Source: Vibrio sp. D404a (GTDB lineage Bacteria > Pseudomonadota > Gammaproteobacteria > Enterobacterales > Vibrionaceae). From it: a DNA stretch of 64,000 nt. The stretch covers positions 124,001 to 188,000 of the forward strand of contig NZ_JAHGAJ010000008.1 in assembly GCF_030248535.1 (NCBI RefSeq). Reading direction: 5' to 3'. Each line of letters begins with the position of its first letter. The first letter of the stretch is position 1. Shown here one piece after another: positions 54,210 through 62,701 of this stretch. A program made the position numbers and the translations under genes. A model generated the notes under the pieces. It had not been told where the DNA came from, made no database searches, and saw only the letters and a program-made list of their open reading frames with translations.

Positions 54210-55685
54210 ATGACTACGCAAACCAAGGCGTTGGACGCGCCGCTGAAGATCAACACTCAACACATCATGGTATCCCTATTGGTGGTGGCGACGTTTGTGT
54301 TCTTCACTTCAATCGGATTGAACCACCAAGAAGGAGAGGCTTACGGGTGGATGAGTTTGCTTCCGACGGCTCTGGTATTGGTGTTCGCACTGACAACGCA
54401 CCGCACCGTAGAAGCGCTATTTAGTGGCACGATTGCTGGTGTGTTGCTACTGAACCCAACAGAAGCAGTGGAGCAGATCGTTGGCATCTCAATGGATGTG
54501 ATGATGAACGAGACCATTGCATGGATCGTGCTTGTTTGTGGTCTGATGGGCGGCTTAATTGCGATTCTAGAGAAGGGCGGCAGTATCTTAAGCTTCTCTG
54601 ATATGCTGGTGACTAAGGTTAAAAGCCGCAAGCAATCTATGTTGATGACCTTCTTCCTCGGTATTCTGATCTTCATTGATGATTATCTAAACGCGATTGC
54701 GATCTCCTCTTCAATGAAGAAGATCACGGATGGCTACAACATTTCGCGTGAGAAACTCTCTTACCTAGTGGATTCGACCGCGGCACCTATCTGTATTCTG
54801 GTTCCGATTTCAACTTGGGCAATCTTCTTTAGCTCACTGCTTGAAGCGAATGGCGTTGCTGAAGCGGGTCAAGGCATCAAAGCGTACATCGAAGCGATTC
54901 CTTACATGGCTTACGGCTGGGTAACGCTGGCCATCGTACTTCTCGTTGCAATGGAAAAACTGCCTGACCTAGGCGCAATGAAAGTCGCTGAAAAACGCGC
55001 GAAGAAGGGTCAAGTTCGCCCAGATGGCGCAACAGATATCGACTTTGGCGCAGACATCTCAGCACACACTAACCCAACCATGGGCCTAATCAACTTCCTA
55101 CTACCAATGGTGGTATTAGTTGCAGCGAGCTGGTACTTCGGTATCGATCTACTAGCCGGTGTGTTTGTCGCAATCATCTTCACTATCTGTTTCTACGGTG
55201 TGCAGCGTCTGATCTCGATGAACGACATGTTCGAAGCGGTCTACGACGGTATCAAGGTGATGTTGTTGCCACTAGCAACGGTAATCGGCGGCTTTATGCT
55301 GAAATCGGTTAACGATTCTCTGGGTGTAACTCAATATGTAATCGAAACGGTGAGCCCTTACCTATCTGCATCTTACTTCCCTGCGATCATCTTCATGATC
55401 ACTGGCGCGTTGGTATTCGCGACTGCATCATCATGGGGTACATTCGCTGTAGCAATGCCAATCGTATTGCCACTTGGTGAGCAGCTTGGCGTACCACTGC
55501 ACCTTACTGTAGCGGCGCTACTATCAGCATCAGCAGCGGGCAGCCACTCTTGTTTCTTCAGTGATTCAACGGTTCTGTCAGCACAAGGCTCAGGTTGTAC
55601 ATCGATGCAACACGCGACGACTCAGTTCCCGTACGCATTGATCGGTATCATCGCAACCGCTATCTTCTTCCTAGTGATTGGCTAA
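54210..55685 (+). CDS. NhaC-family antiporter-like carrier
   Basis: A 491-residue inner-membrane protein with about 11 hydrophobic segments. It belongs to the NhaC-type Na+/H+ antiporter family (FIDDYLNAIAISSSMK, DSTAAPICILVPISTWA, SAAGSHSCFFSDSTVLSAQGS). I choose the ATG at 54210, which has AAGGAAA upstream; an upstream in-frame start would overlap puuA. It follows puuA by 17 bp, in the place where E. coli has the APC-type putrescine importer PuuP. It may import putrescine or agmatine, or exchange a product; this is inferred from position. Confidence 0.85.
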   Translation: MTTQTKALDAPLKINTQHIMVSLLVVATFVFFTSIGLNHQEGEAYGWMSLLPTALVLVFALTTHRTVEALFSGTIAGVLLLNPTEAVEQIVGISMDVMMNETIAWIVLVCGLMGGLIAILEKGGSILSFSDMLVTKVKSRKQSMLMTFFLGILIFIDDYLNAIAISSSMKKITDGYNISREKLSYLVDSTAAPICILVPISTWAIFFSSLLEANGVAEAGQGIKAYIEAIPYMAYGWVTLAIVLLVAMEKLPDLGAMKVAEKRAKKGQVRPDGATDIDFGADISAHTNPTMGLINFLLPMVVLVAASWYFGIDLLAGVFVAIIFTICFYGVQRLISMNDMFEAVYDGIKVMLLPLATVIGGFMLKSVNDSLGVTQYVIETVSPYLSASYFPAIIFMITGALVFATASSWGTFAVAMPIVLPLGEQLGVPLHLTVAALLSASAAGSHSCFFSDSTVLSAQGSGCTSMQHATTQFPYALIGIIATAIFFLVIG

Positions 55686-55706
55686 GAAGCAAAACAAGCT
55701 TAATTG

Positions 55707-55742
55707 AAAAATCCGAGTGTTTAACGACACTCGGATTTTTTA
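55707..55742. terminator. Bidirectional rho-independent terminator
   Basis: A perfect 12-bp stem (55709-55720 with 55727-55738) with T run. Confidence 0.9.
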
Positions 55743-55766
55743 CATTACTCGTCACCGGAAACTCGC

Positions 55767-56150
55767 TCAGTAAAAGCCACCATGTTTCATGTGCACAAAA
55801 AGTAAGATAGCAGCGATAACCAATTCCAGCACCAATGGCGGAACGACCGCTTTATCGAACCCATCCAGAACCAGACCGACCACTCGCCCGGCCGCGACAG
55901 CCAACATCACCACTGCAACAAAGAAGTAGCCGTCGGTATCATTGTTAAAAAATCCAGCCGCAATAATATAAACGCTTGCCAAAAATAGGCCGCCCATTAC
56001 TGAACGAATCGTGTTCATACCCGCCTTACCAATCGGCTCCAAAGCGAAATTTGCCAACATTTTCTTAGGTGCAAACATCGACATCATGCCAAGCCCAGTC
56101 AACATCAACGCAATCACGCCAACCAAAGTGTTCATTACTGTATCCATCAT
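55767..56150 (-). CDS. Small membrane protein, DUF4345/DoxX-like
   Basis: A 127-residue protein with four hydrophobic segments (VMNTLVGVIALMLTGLGMM, MGGLFLASVYIIAAGFF, VAVVMLAVAAGRVVGLVLDG, LVLELVIAAILLFVHM). The GRVVGLVLDG segment is typical of DUF4345 proteins, whose function is unknown. It follows the SDR gene by 8 bp with AAGGAGAG at the start, so the two are an operon. Confidence 0.75.
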   Translation of the reverse strand: MMDTVMNTLVGVIALMLTGLGMMSMFAPKKMLANFALEPIGKAGMNTIRSVMGGLFLASVYIIAAGFFNNDTDGYFFVAVVMLAVAAGRVVGLVLDGFDKAVVPPLVLELVIAAILLFVHMKHGGFY

Positions 56151-56158
56151 ATCTCTCC

Positions 56159-57103
56159 TTATGCTGGTGTTTTCGCTGTTAAAAACTGTTGAATCGCTTG
56201 ATACGCGTTGTCTTGTGCAGAACTGTTGTTAAATAGTGGCTCCAGTGTCACTTGGTCGATCACAGGCCCTGTCGGAGAACCGGCCCGGCTCGCATAAAAT
56301 CGGCCACTCTCGAAGCTTGGATTAAACAAACCTTCTAGGTAACGCTTGGCGCCTTTCTCGACACTGTGCATCATGCCAAATAGTGGCATCACGGTTCCGC
56401 CCACGTACTTAAAGAACACCTTTTTCAACAGTGGCAAATCGTCCATACCATTGGTGCCAGTCGTGCCACCAGGGCTGATGGTCACGAAACGAAGGTGCGG
56501 GTGCTGTCTCGCCATCGATGACATCCACAGAGTACCAGTCAGTTTAATGGTGCCGTAAACATCCAGCGGATCCGCGTTTGAACCGAATTTACTTCCGTCT
56601 GCAATTGACGAGAACTCCTGTACCGACGTGTCCTTTAGCTCAGGCTTAGCAACACCCATTCTTGGTACACCGCGTGCCGTCTCAGAGCCCGCATAAATAA
56701 TGGTTGACGTAACCAACTGCTTTTTCACTAGCTCTTCTACAAGTACTACATGACCTAGAACATTCGATGCAAAGATAGTGGTCACGCCATCTTCAGTCAG
56801 TTGATGAGGTGTTTTACCGCCCGTACCACCCGCATTCAAAATTACCGCATCAACAGGCGACTTGAGACGAGTCACTGCTTGTTGCACGGAATAGGACTCG
56901 GAGACATCAAGTAGTAAAATCTCGAACAAATCTTTGCCGGTTTCTTCAACCAGCTTTCTCTTCGCTTCGTTCGCTTTCTGTTGGTTTCTGCAACCCAAGT
57001 AAATCTTCTTTATGCCACTTTGTTGAGCCAACTGGCGCGCTGCTTCAAAGCCTAAGCCAGCGTTGGCACCCGTAATTAATACACTTGTTATTGAGTTCAT
57101 CAT
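56159..57103 (-). CDS. Short-chain dehydrogenase
   Basis: A 314-residue SDR oxidoreductase. The cofactor motif is LITGANAGLGFEAARQLAQ, the NAG motif VILNAGGTGG, the Ser is in YAGSETARG, and the expected YxxxK appears as YGTIKLTG further on. The spacing from Ser to Tyr is longer than usual, as in protochlorophyllide-reductase-like SDRs. It is divergent from a LysR gene, which is its likely regulator. Confidence 0.85.
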   Translation of the reverse strand: MMNSITSVLITGANAGLGFEAARQLAQQSGIKKIYLGCRNQQKANEAKRKLVEETGKDLFEILLLDVSESYSVQQAVTRLKSPVDAVILNAGGTGGKTPHQLTEDGVTTIFASNVLGHVVLVEELVKKQLVTSTIIYAGSETARGVPRMGVAKPELKDTSVQEFSSIADGSKFGSNADPLDVYGTIKLTGTLWMSSMARQHPHLRFVTISPGGTTGTNGMDDLPLLKKVFFKYVGGTVMPLFGMMHSVEKGAKRYLEGLFNPSFESGRFYASRAGSPTGPVIDQVTLEPLFNNSSAQDNAYQAIQQFLTAKTPA

Positions 57104-57214
57104 GTTCCCTTCTCGGTGATGTTTAACGTGTAATTAAGCTAACATGATTGAAAAATGGACTGTATATAGGTAAAAATGGACACTGTGTTTCAAAAATGAA
57201 CCATAGGCAGAATT

Positions 57215-58138
57215 ATGCTGAACAATGAGACTTATACCTTTAACTGGGATGACCTGAAGATCTTTCTCGCGGTGGTGCGCAGCGGAACACTGCGTGGGGG
57301 AGCCGAGAGCATCAAGGTTAACCACACGACACTGACCCGTCGCCTGTCAGTCATGGAGGAGCAGATTGGTAGTCGACTGTTTGACCGATCTAAGCAAGGC
57401 TTACAACTCACTCAAATAGGGGAAGAGCTGCTCCCATACGCTGAGCGTGTCGAAGAGGAGATGGTCGCAGCATCACGCATGATCATTGGCAAAGACAGTG
57501 AGCCTGTTGGCACCGTTTATGTCTCTATGCCTCATGGATTGGCGATGACCTCGATCATGGATGACCTCGCACTCTTTGCGGAGCGCTACCCAGATATCAC
57601 ACTTAATCTTAATTTCGGTAACGACATCGCTAATCTGAGCCGCCGTGAATCCGACGTCTCTATACGCATTGCCAATGAAGTCTACGACGATGCCGTGGGG
57701 CGCCGTTTAGTGCAAATGTCGCAAGCGGCCTATTGCACTAGAGAGTATGCACAGAAAGTAAAAGACAACGCTGGCGAAGGGCTACACTTTATTGGATGGC
57801 ACGAACCGGAGGGTGATATCAGTGCCCAGTGGCTAAAAGAGAGTTTTTACCCGAAAGCAACGCTTAAGCACCGAGTCTCAGAACTGGTCCCGTTGATAAA
57901 CTTAGCCGCTTCCGGGCTTGGAATGGCTTATCTTGCGTGCAATTTAGGAGACAGGCACCCAAACCTAGTGCGCGCTCCATTTCAAAAGCCGCTGCCCTAT
58001 CGAAGTATCTGGCTTCTGCTGCACACCGACCTACGCCGGACTGCACGCATCCGCCGATTTGTCGACTTTCTTGGCGAGCAGATTCAATCACGTGAGAACG
58101 AGTTTTGGGTGACAGGAACCGTGGCAAAAGCTGATTAG
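57215..58138 (+). CDS. LysR-family regulator divergent from the SDR operon
   Basis: A 307-residue regulator. The winged helix is at about 8-66 (FLAVVRSGTLRGGAESIKVNHTTLTRRLSVMEEQIGSRLFDR). The effector domain has VYVSMPHGLAMTSIMDDLALF. It belongs to the GcvA/DsdC-like AphB-type branch that often regulates a divergent oxidoreductase. The 111-bp spacer to the SDR gene supports that. It precedes an AraC gene by 39 bp. Confidence 0.85.
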   Translation: MLNNETYTFNWDDLKIFLAVVRSGTLRGGAESIKVNHTTLTRRLSVMEEQIGSRLFDRSKQGLQLTQIGEELLPYAERVEEEMVAASRMIIGKDSEPVGTVYVSMPHGLAMTSIMDDLALFAERYPDITLNLNFGNDIANLSRRESDVSIRIANEVYDDAVGRRLVQMSQAAYCTREYAQKVKDNAGEGLHFIGWHEPEGDISAQWLKESFYPKATLKHRVSELVPLINLAASGLGMAYLACNLGDRHPNLVRAPFQKPLPYRSIWLLLHTDLRRTARIRRFVDFLGEQIQSRENEFWVTGTVAKAD

Positions 58139-58177
58139 GCAAATCATTCACGGCCTCTCCTCTTTAAAAGGAATCCA

Positions 58178-59011
58178 ATGAAAACATGGAAACAACCACT
58201 GCCGGGCTACGAATGGCTTATTCATCAAGTCTGGTTTATTGAGGTAGATGAAGGAGAGATCATCGAGCCCAAACCTCACCTGATCCCCAACTCTCGTGCC
58301 CACCTGCTGTTTACCCCTCCACAGCAGCCATACAGTTATGACAATGGGCATTCTCAACTACAAGGTTTGGGAAGTCACCTTCTTACTGCAAGTGAAAACT
58401 TACTTCTTTTAGAAGACCAAGCTCCACTATTACGTATCGGCATTACCTTTCGTCCTGAGGGACTCAAACTCCTCAATTCCAATGCCGTAATCACGCCTAA
58501 CCAATGTGAGTGGTTTGAGTGGCTGTCCTGCTTATTTGACGGGGATTTCCAACGGCATTTACTGGCGTTAACCGCTCGTAATGACATCCTTGATCATATC
58601 CACCAGCATCTCGATAAACTGGGGCTAACCCCACCAGTAGATCGCAACGACAAGATGATTCAAAAAGCGGTGTCGATCATCGACTCAATACTGGAGCACA
58701 ATGATCATGTCGACATTGAAGCGTTAGCCGAGCAGTGCGCATGTTCAAGACGTACCCTGGAGAGAACATTCAAAGATATGGTTGGCTTAAGCATTAAGCA
58801 ATATCAGAAGATGACTCGCCTTGAGCAGATGATTTTATCTCTTTACCAACAAGATCAAGAGGTTGATTGGAGCGACTTTGCCCAGCAATTTGGCTTTAGC
58901 GATCAATCGCATTTGATTCGAACCCTCAAGCAGCAGCTGAAACGCACGCCGTCGAAGTACCTGAAGAACCGAGATCTCACCATTGATATCTACGGTGACT
59001 TTGAAGACTGA
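58178..59011 (+). CDS. AraC-family regulator
   Basis: A 277-residue regulator. The N-terminal 150 residues form a DUF6597-like sensor domain (PGYEWLIHQVWFIE, IGITFRPEGL). The AraC DNA-binding domain (165-265) has VDIEALAEQCACSRRTLERTF and WSDFAQQFGFSDQSHLIRTLKQQ. AAGGA precedes the ATG. It may be co-transcribed with the LysR gene. The target is unknown. Confidence 0.85.
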   Translation: MKTWKQPLPGYEWLIHQVWFIEVDEGEIIEPKPHLIPNSRAHLLFTPPQQPYSYDNGHSQLQGLGSHLLTASENLLLLEDQAPLLRIGITFRPEGLKLLNSNAVITPNQCEWFEWLSCLFDGDFQRHLLALTARNDILDHIHQHLDKLGLTPPVDRNDKMIQKAVSIIDSILEHNDHVDIEALAEQCACSRRTLERTFKDMVGLSIKQYQKMTRLEQMILSLYQQDQEVDWSDFAQQFGFSDQSHLIRTLKQQLKRTPSKYLKNRDLTIDIYGDFED

Positions 59012-59119
59012 TTCAATGAGTTCAAGCGCCCAAAAAAACGAAAAGTTGTCGCAAATGTTCAATTTTATCTGCAGCCCACTCGCTAAGATACGCTTCAAAT
59101 AACGAGGTAAACAAAAACG

Positions 59120-59701
59120 ATGTCATATTCAAAATTAAAACGTGGTGAGTCGATTCCTTTTAACGATTCACTGACTATCGCTCTCATTCAACCCAACGAC
59201 CTACAAGACATCATTACTATGCTCAATGATGAAGCCGTCAACCAATATCTGTTCTTTGCGCCAGCGGACGAGAGTATGTTCCAAGGGTTCTTTGGTCCGA
59301 TAATCGAGAACACTCAACAAGCAATTGAGGCGGGTGAATGGCCAGCCAGCCCGACATTTGTGATCCGAGACCAACAAGGTCGCTACATGGGAATGACGGC
59401 CGTTACGCAGGTAATGTTTCTGCAAGGTAACTACGAAATCGGCTATCAACTTCCTGTGCACGCTTGGGGGCAAGGTATTGCAACTCAGTCTTGTAAGATG
59501 ATGGTTGAGATCGGCTTCAACGAACTCAATGCTCACAAGATCAGTGCTGACTGCTACGCTGGCAATGCAGGCTCTTTTAAGACATTGGAGAAATGCGGCT
59601 TCACACAAGAAGGTCGCCAAGCTGATTACTATAAATTAGAGAACGGCTTTGACGATAAGCTTTACTACGGAATAACCGCTAAGCAGTTCGCAACGCTTTA
59701 G
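59120..59701 (+). CDS. GNAT-family N-acetyltransferase
   Basis: A 193-residue acetyltransferase of the RimJ/RimL type. The acetyl-CoA site is GYQLPVHAWGQGIATQS, followed by LNAHKISADCYAGNAGSFKTLEKCGFTQEGRQADYY, the common C-terminal GNAT pattern. The substrate (protein N-terminus, antibiotic or small amine) cannot be told. GAGGT lies ten bases upstream. It has its own terminator. Confidence 0.88.
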   Translation: MSYSKLKRGESIPFNDSLTIALIQPNDLQDIITMLNDEAVNQYLFFAPADESMFQGFFGPIIENTQQAIEAGEWPASPTFVIRDQQGRYMGMTAVTQVMFLQGNYEIGYQLPVHAWGQGIATQSCKMMVEIGFNELNAHKISADCYAGNAGSFKTLEKCGFTQEGRQADYYKLENGFDDKLYYGITAKQFATL

Positions 59702-59720
59702 TCGCTCCAAACTCCCTTAC

Positions 59721-59746
59721 GAGCCACTCATGTAGTGGCTTTTTTC
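59721..59746 (+). terminator. Rho-independent terminator of the GNAT gene
   Basis: A perfect 7-bp stem (59722-59728 with 59734-59740), five-base loop and T run. Confidence 0.85.
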
Positions 59747-59835
59747 ATGCACTATTTTCGCTCCGCATCGACCGATTTGTATTGAGTTTGTTTGAGCAAA
59801 TAAATACACTGAAGAGAGCATTACCCGGAGGTGAA

Positions 59836-60468
59836 ATGAACAATAAAAACAAGCACATAATATTAATTCACGGCCTCTATATGCCTGCATTGATCATGCA
59901 GTATCTAGATAGAAACTTTAAAAAGCGCGGCTTTCAAACTCACAAGTTTGCCTATAACTCTCTGCGCTTTCCATCCGCTTCCAAGCGATTGAATCGATTT
60001 GTGACTGCCCGATTCAATGAAAATGACGAAGTCTACTTCTTTGGACACTCTCTTGGCGGCCTACTAATTCGTCACTACTTTAAGCACTACCAACCAAAAT
60101 TTGCCGATACCTGCATCATTACTGCAGGCACACCGCACAACGGCGCTACCATAGCCAAAACGCTCTCGAATCATGGACTTGGATTTATCTTTGGCTCGAC
60201 CAAACACATCCTCAACGACGGGCTGGGTGATTATGACATCGACGTGCCGATTGGAGTGATTACAGGCACTTATGATGCGGGCGTAGGGCGAATTGTACTC
60301 GGTAAGAATCATGGCGATGGCACGGTAACACTAGAAGATGCCAACCTAAAAGGGGCTACTGACACCTGCGCACTCAACCTCAATCACACCGCGTTGGTGT
60401 ATTCGAAAGAAGTGGTACAGCGATCGTTGGAGTTTATTGAAAATAAGGCTTTTAGATCTGGAAAATAA
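59836..60468 (+). CDS. Alpha/beta-hydrolase, lipase-like
   Basis: A 210-residue serine hydrolase without signal peptide. I place the start at 59836, directly after GGAGG; an upstream TTG at 59782 is less likely. The oxyanion loop ILIHGLYMP, the nucleophile elbow FFGHSLGGLLIRHYF and the likely Asp and His (DGTVTLEDA, LNHTALVY) give a complete catalytic triad. The layout resembles PGAP1-like and triacylglycerol-lipase-like esterases. Substrate unknown. Confidence 0.85.
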   Translation: MNNKNKHIILIHGLYMPALIMQYLDRNFKKRGFQTHKFAYNSLRFPSASKRLNRFVTARFNENDEVYFFGHSLGGLLIRHYFKHYQPKFADTCIITAGTPHNGATIAKTLSNHGLGFIFGSTKHILNDGLGDYDIDVPIGVITGTYDAGVGRIVLGKNHGDGTVTLEDANLKGATDTCALNLNHTALVYSKEVVQRSLEFIENKAFRSGK

Positions 60469-60578
60469 GAGAGGGGGATTTGGTCTTTACGTGATTTTCT
60501 AGTTCGTATTTATACTTCAATAGGGTTATTCAAGCATATAGATTGACGCATCCTTGCGCCTGATAGTCCTTTTATCGA

Positions 60579-61652
60579 TTAGTTTCCGAAACGGTAGTGT
60601 GCACCAACGCCTGCTGAGAAATCTGATGATGCGTGAGAAGTCGATGTCGCGTAGTTCATTGTGCCAGAAACTGACCATGAGTCATTCACTTGGTATGCAC
60701 CGCCAAGTGCAATGGCTTCCGTAGAACCTGCGAAACCAACACCCACACCAACTGCATATTCACCTGCATTAGCTAGCACAGGACGAGCGTTAGTAATTGC
60801 GTGTGACGATGCCATTACCTGATCCATGCGGTCATCAAGCTCAAGCATTTTTTGACCTTGCTTATATAGATCTTGTTCTAGTGAATCCATGCGAGCCATA
60901 TCTTCAGTGTAAGTGTCGCGAGCTTGCTCTATAACTTCACGAGCATTATCTTTGATGTCGTCGCGGCCTGGGCGCTCTTTTCCGTTATCCCAATCAATTT
61001 CGTCCTTATTTGGAATATCTAGTTCTGGACGGTCGCCGCCTGACTCTGGGCGAGTCTTTCCGTTTAGGTTGTCTTTGATTTCTTGCTTGCTAGTTTCGTG
61101 TATAGTTCCCTCACGATCGTGGTAAACAATGTCATCACCTAGCTTGCCCGCCGCGAATACATGATCGCCATTTGCATCACGTATATCTAACACGCGAGCT
61201 CCATTGTTTTCATTCACAGACGTATCGATTGTGCCAATTAGCTCATCGTGAACCTTAATCATGGTAGTTGATGATGTGCCATCATGGCGATCACGCTCTA
61301 CCGACACTCCGTTGTCTTGTCCTAATGGCGGGCGAACTTCTTGCCCAACGGAACCATCAGGATCGTTTGAGACAATCCAATTACCAGTATTAACTTTAGT
61401 TACTTTATCGGTGTGGTTGTCGATATGTACATACTCACCATTCTCATCAAAAGTAATAGAGTGATTACCGTCTAAAGTTGTCCATCCATGACCTTCTTCA
61501 TCTTTAACAAGGTTCCAGGTGTCCTCCCCATTAGTAACAACAGCTGTATCACCGATCACTGTCACGTGACCTTTACTGTCTGGAGTTTGCACTTCTGCCA
61601 CTACGCCTGTTGATACTGCTGCAATTGCCACTGCTAAAATTGTCTTTTTCAT
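60579..61652 (-). CDS. Short YadA-anchor (trimeric autotransporter-like) protein
   Basis: A 357-residue exported protein. A signal peptide (MKKTILAVAIAAVSTGVVA) leads into a 200-residue passenger of beta-strands and charged turns (ITFDENGEYVHIDNHTDKV, GKLGDDIVYHDREG). From about 225 it becomes a charged, heptad-like coiled coil (DNAREVIEQARDTY, DSLEQDLYKQGQKML). The C-terminal 70 residues are the YadA barrel anchor (GEYAVGVGVGFAGSTEAIALGGAYQV, ending AGVGAHYRFGN). The anchor trimerises in the outer membrane. The passenger lacks the usual YadA head repeats, so its binding partner is unknown. Confidence 0.85.
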   Translation of the reverse strand: MKKTILAVAIAAVSTGVVAEVQTPDSKGHVTVIGDTAVVTNGEDTWNLVKDEEGHGWTTLDGNHSITFDENGEYVHIDNHTDKVTKVNTGNWIVSNDPDGSVGQEVRPPLGQDNGVSVERDRHDGTSSTTMIKVHDELIGTIDTSVNENNGARVLDIRDANGDHVFAAGKLGDDIVYHDREGTIHETSKQEIKDNLNGKTRPESGGDRPELDIPNKDEIDWDNGKERPGRDDIKDNAREVIEQARDTYTEDMARMDSLEQDLYKQGQKMLELDDRMDQVMASSHAITNARPVLANAGEYAVGVGVGFAGSTEAIALGGAYQVNDSWSVSGTMNYATSTSHASSDFSAGVGAHYRFGN

Positions 61653-62179
61653 TACGTTACTTTTCTTTACTCGCTTAATTTAAAGGTAGAGAGAAAACTC
61701 TCATTGATAATTTAATTAACTGTTAGAACAGGCGGATTATTTAAATAAATCCAGCGCTACTGTTCAGTGGCGTTAATGTAAACTCTCAGGATAAAGACAA
61801 GTAGCGGGCATAATTTATGCTCTACATAAACGGCATTTATGTAGAGCAAGGTAAATAAAAAATACAATTAAAAATCATAAACTTAAAATAGCAACAGCAC
61901 GTACAACCCCACAAAAAAACTGACTTACATAAGTATTAAATAAAAAAACAGCACTTAAACAATAAATAGTTAAAATGGAATAGGAGATATTCTATCTATA
62001 TAAATCCTCATCATTGAAAATAGATTAAAATAGTAAGATTCTGATAATTAAGCATTGAAATCTAATTGATATCCTATTCAATACAACTGGGTAGTCAAAC
62101 CTCATCGCATCATTTGTAATATCGGCTATTCCCAAACTTCACCAATAACTAAGTATCGTGTATGTCATCCAATCACTGA
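61653..62179. other. 527-bp AT-rich intergenic region
   Basis: It separates the divergent YadA-like and membrane-protein genes. It contains two inverted repeats (61755-61772 and 61818-61848) and long A/T-rich stretches at 61860-62080. No gene is evident. Confidence 0.6.
61818..61848. promoter_or_regulatory. Perfect 13-bp inverted repeat
   Basis: TGCTCTACATAAA and its exact complement with a five-base loop, 166-196 bp upstream of the YadA-like start. No T run on either side, so a protein-binding site or RNA stem is more likely than a terminator. Confidence 0.55.
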
Positions 62180-62698
62180 GTGACAAACGCTATGTTTCAC
62201 TACAATCAAACCAACGACGCTAAGGATAGCTTCGGTAAAAAGATAAAGAATGGCTTCTTCACCATCGCCAAGTTTATAGTCAAATCTTGCGTGATAATCG
62301 GTGCTCTCGTTGGAGCATCTGTCGGTCTATCCAAACTTGGAACCATTCATGGCAAGTCCTTGCCAGAGCACTACTTCATTGATGGTCACCCGACAATATT
62401 AAAATTGCTCGATTCAGAGGTCTTTATGGGCTTCGTGTTTTTTGTCACAGTCGCCATCCTCGTTTATGTCTTATATCTGCTGTGGGAATTACATGAAATA
62501 GCAGTCCATAAAGCTGCCAAGATGTCGAGTGCGCATACTCAAATCGTCTTTGCGCTCTCCTTATGTGGCCTGTTTATCGATAAAACATGGTGGGTGCTCG
62601 CCATCATCATTGCCTTTGCCCGCTGGGATATCCTCGCTGACGCGATTTCGAGTATCATCCGCAACGGCAATTCAGCAACTAAGACTGCTAAGGAGTAA
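62180..62698 (+). CDS. Membrane protein of unknown function
   Basis: A 172-residue protein with a polar N-terminus and three membrane segments (KFIVKSCVIIGALVGASVGL, FMGFVFFVTVAILVYVLYLLW and TQIVFALSLCGLFIDKTWWVLAIIIAFA). The GTG at 62180 and an ATG at 62192 are both possible starts. It is four bases upstream of the adaptor gene, so it likely serves as its inner-membrane partner, in the manner of the small proteins paired with YibH/YiaV. Confidence 0.7.
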   Translation: MTNAMFHYNQTNDAKDSFGKKIKNGFFTIAKFIVKSCVIIGALVGASVGLSKLGTIHGKSLPEHYFIDGHPTILKLLDSEVFMGFVFFVTVAILVYVLYLLWELHEIAVHKAAKMSSAHTQIVFALSLCGLFIDKTWWVLAIIIAFARWDILADAISSIIRNGNSATKTAKE

Positions 62699-62701
62699 CC
62701 C

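Noticed and set aside
59782..59835. N-terminal extension of the lipase-like protein from a TTG at 59782
   Set aside because: The strong GGAGG directly before the ATG at 59836 lies inside the proposed extension and explains the later start.
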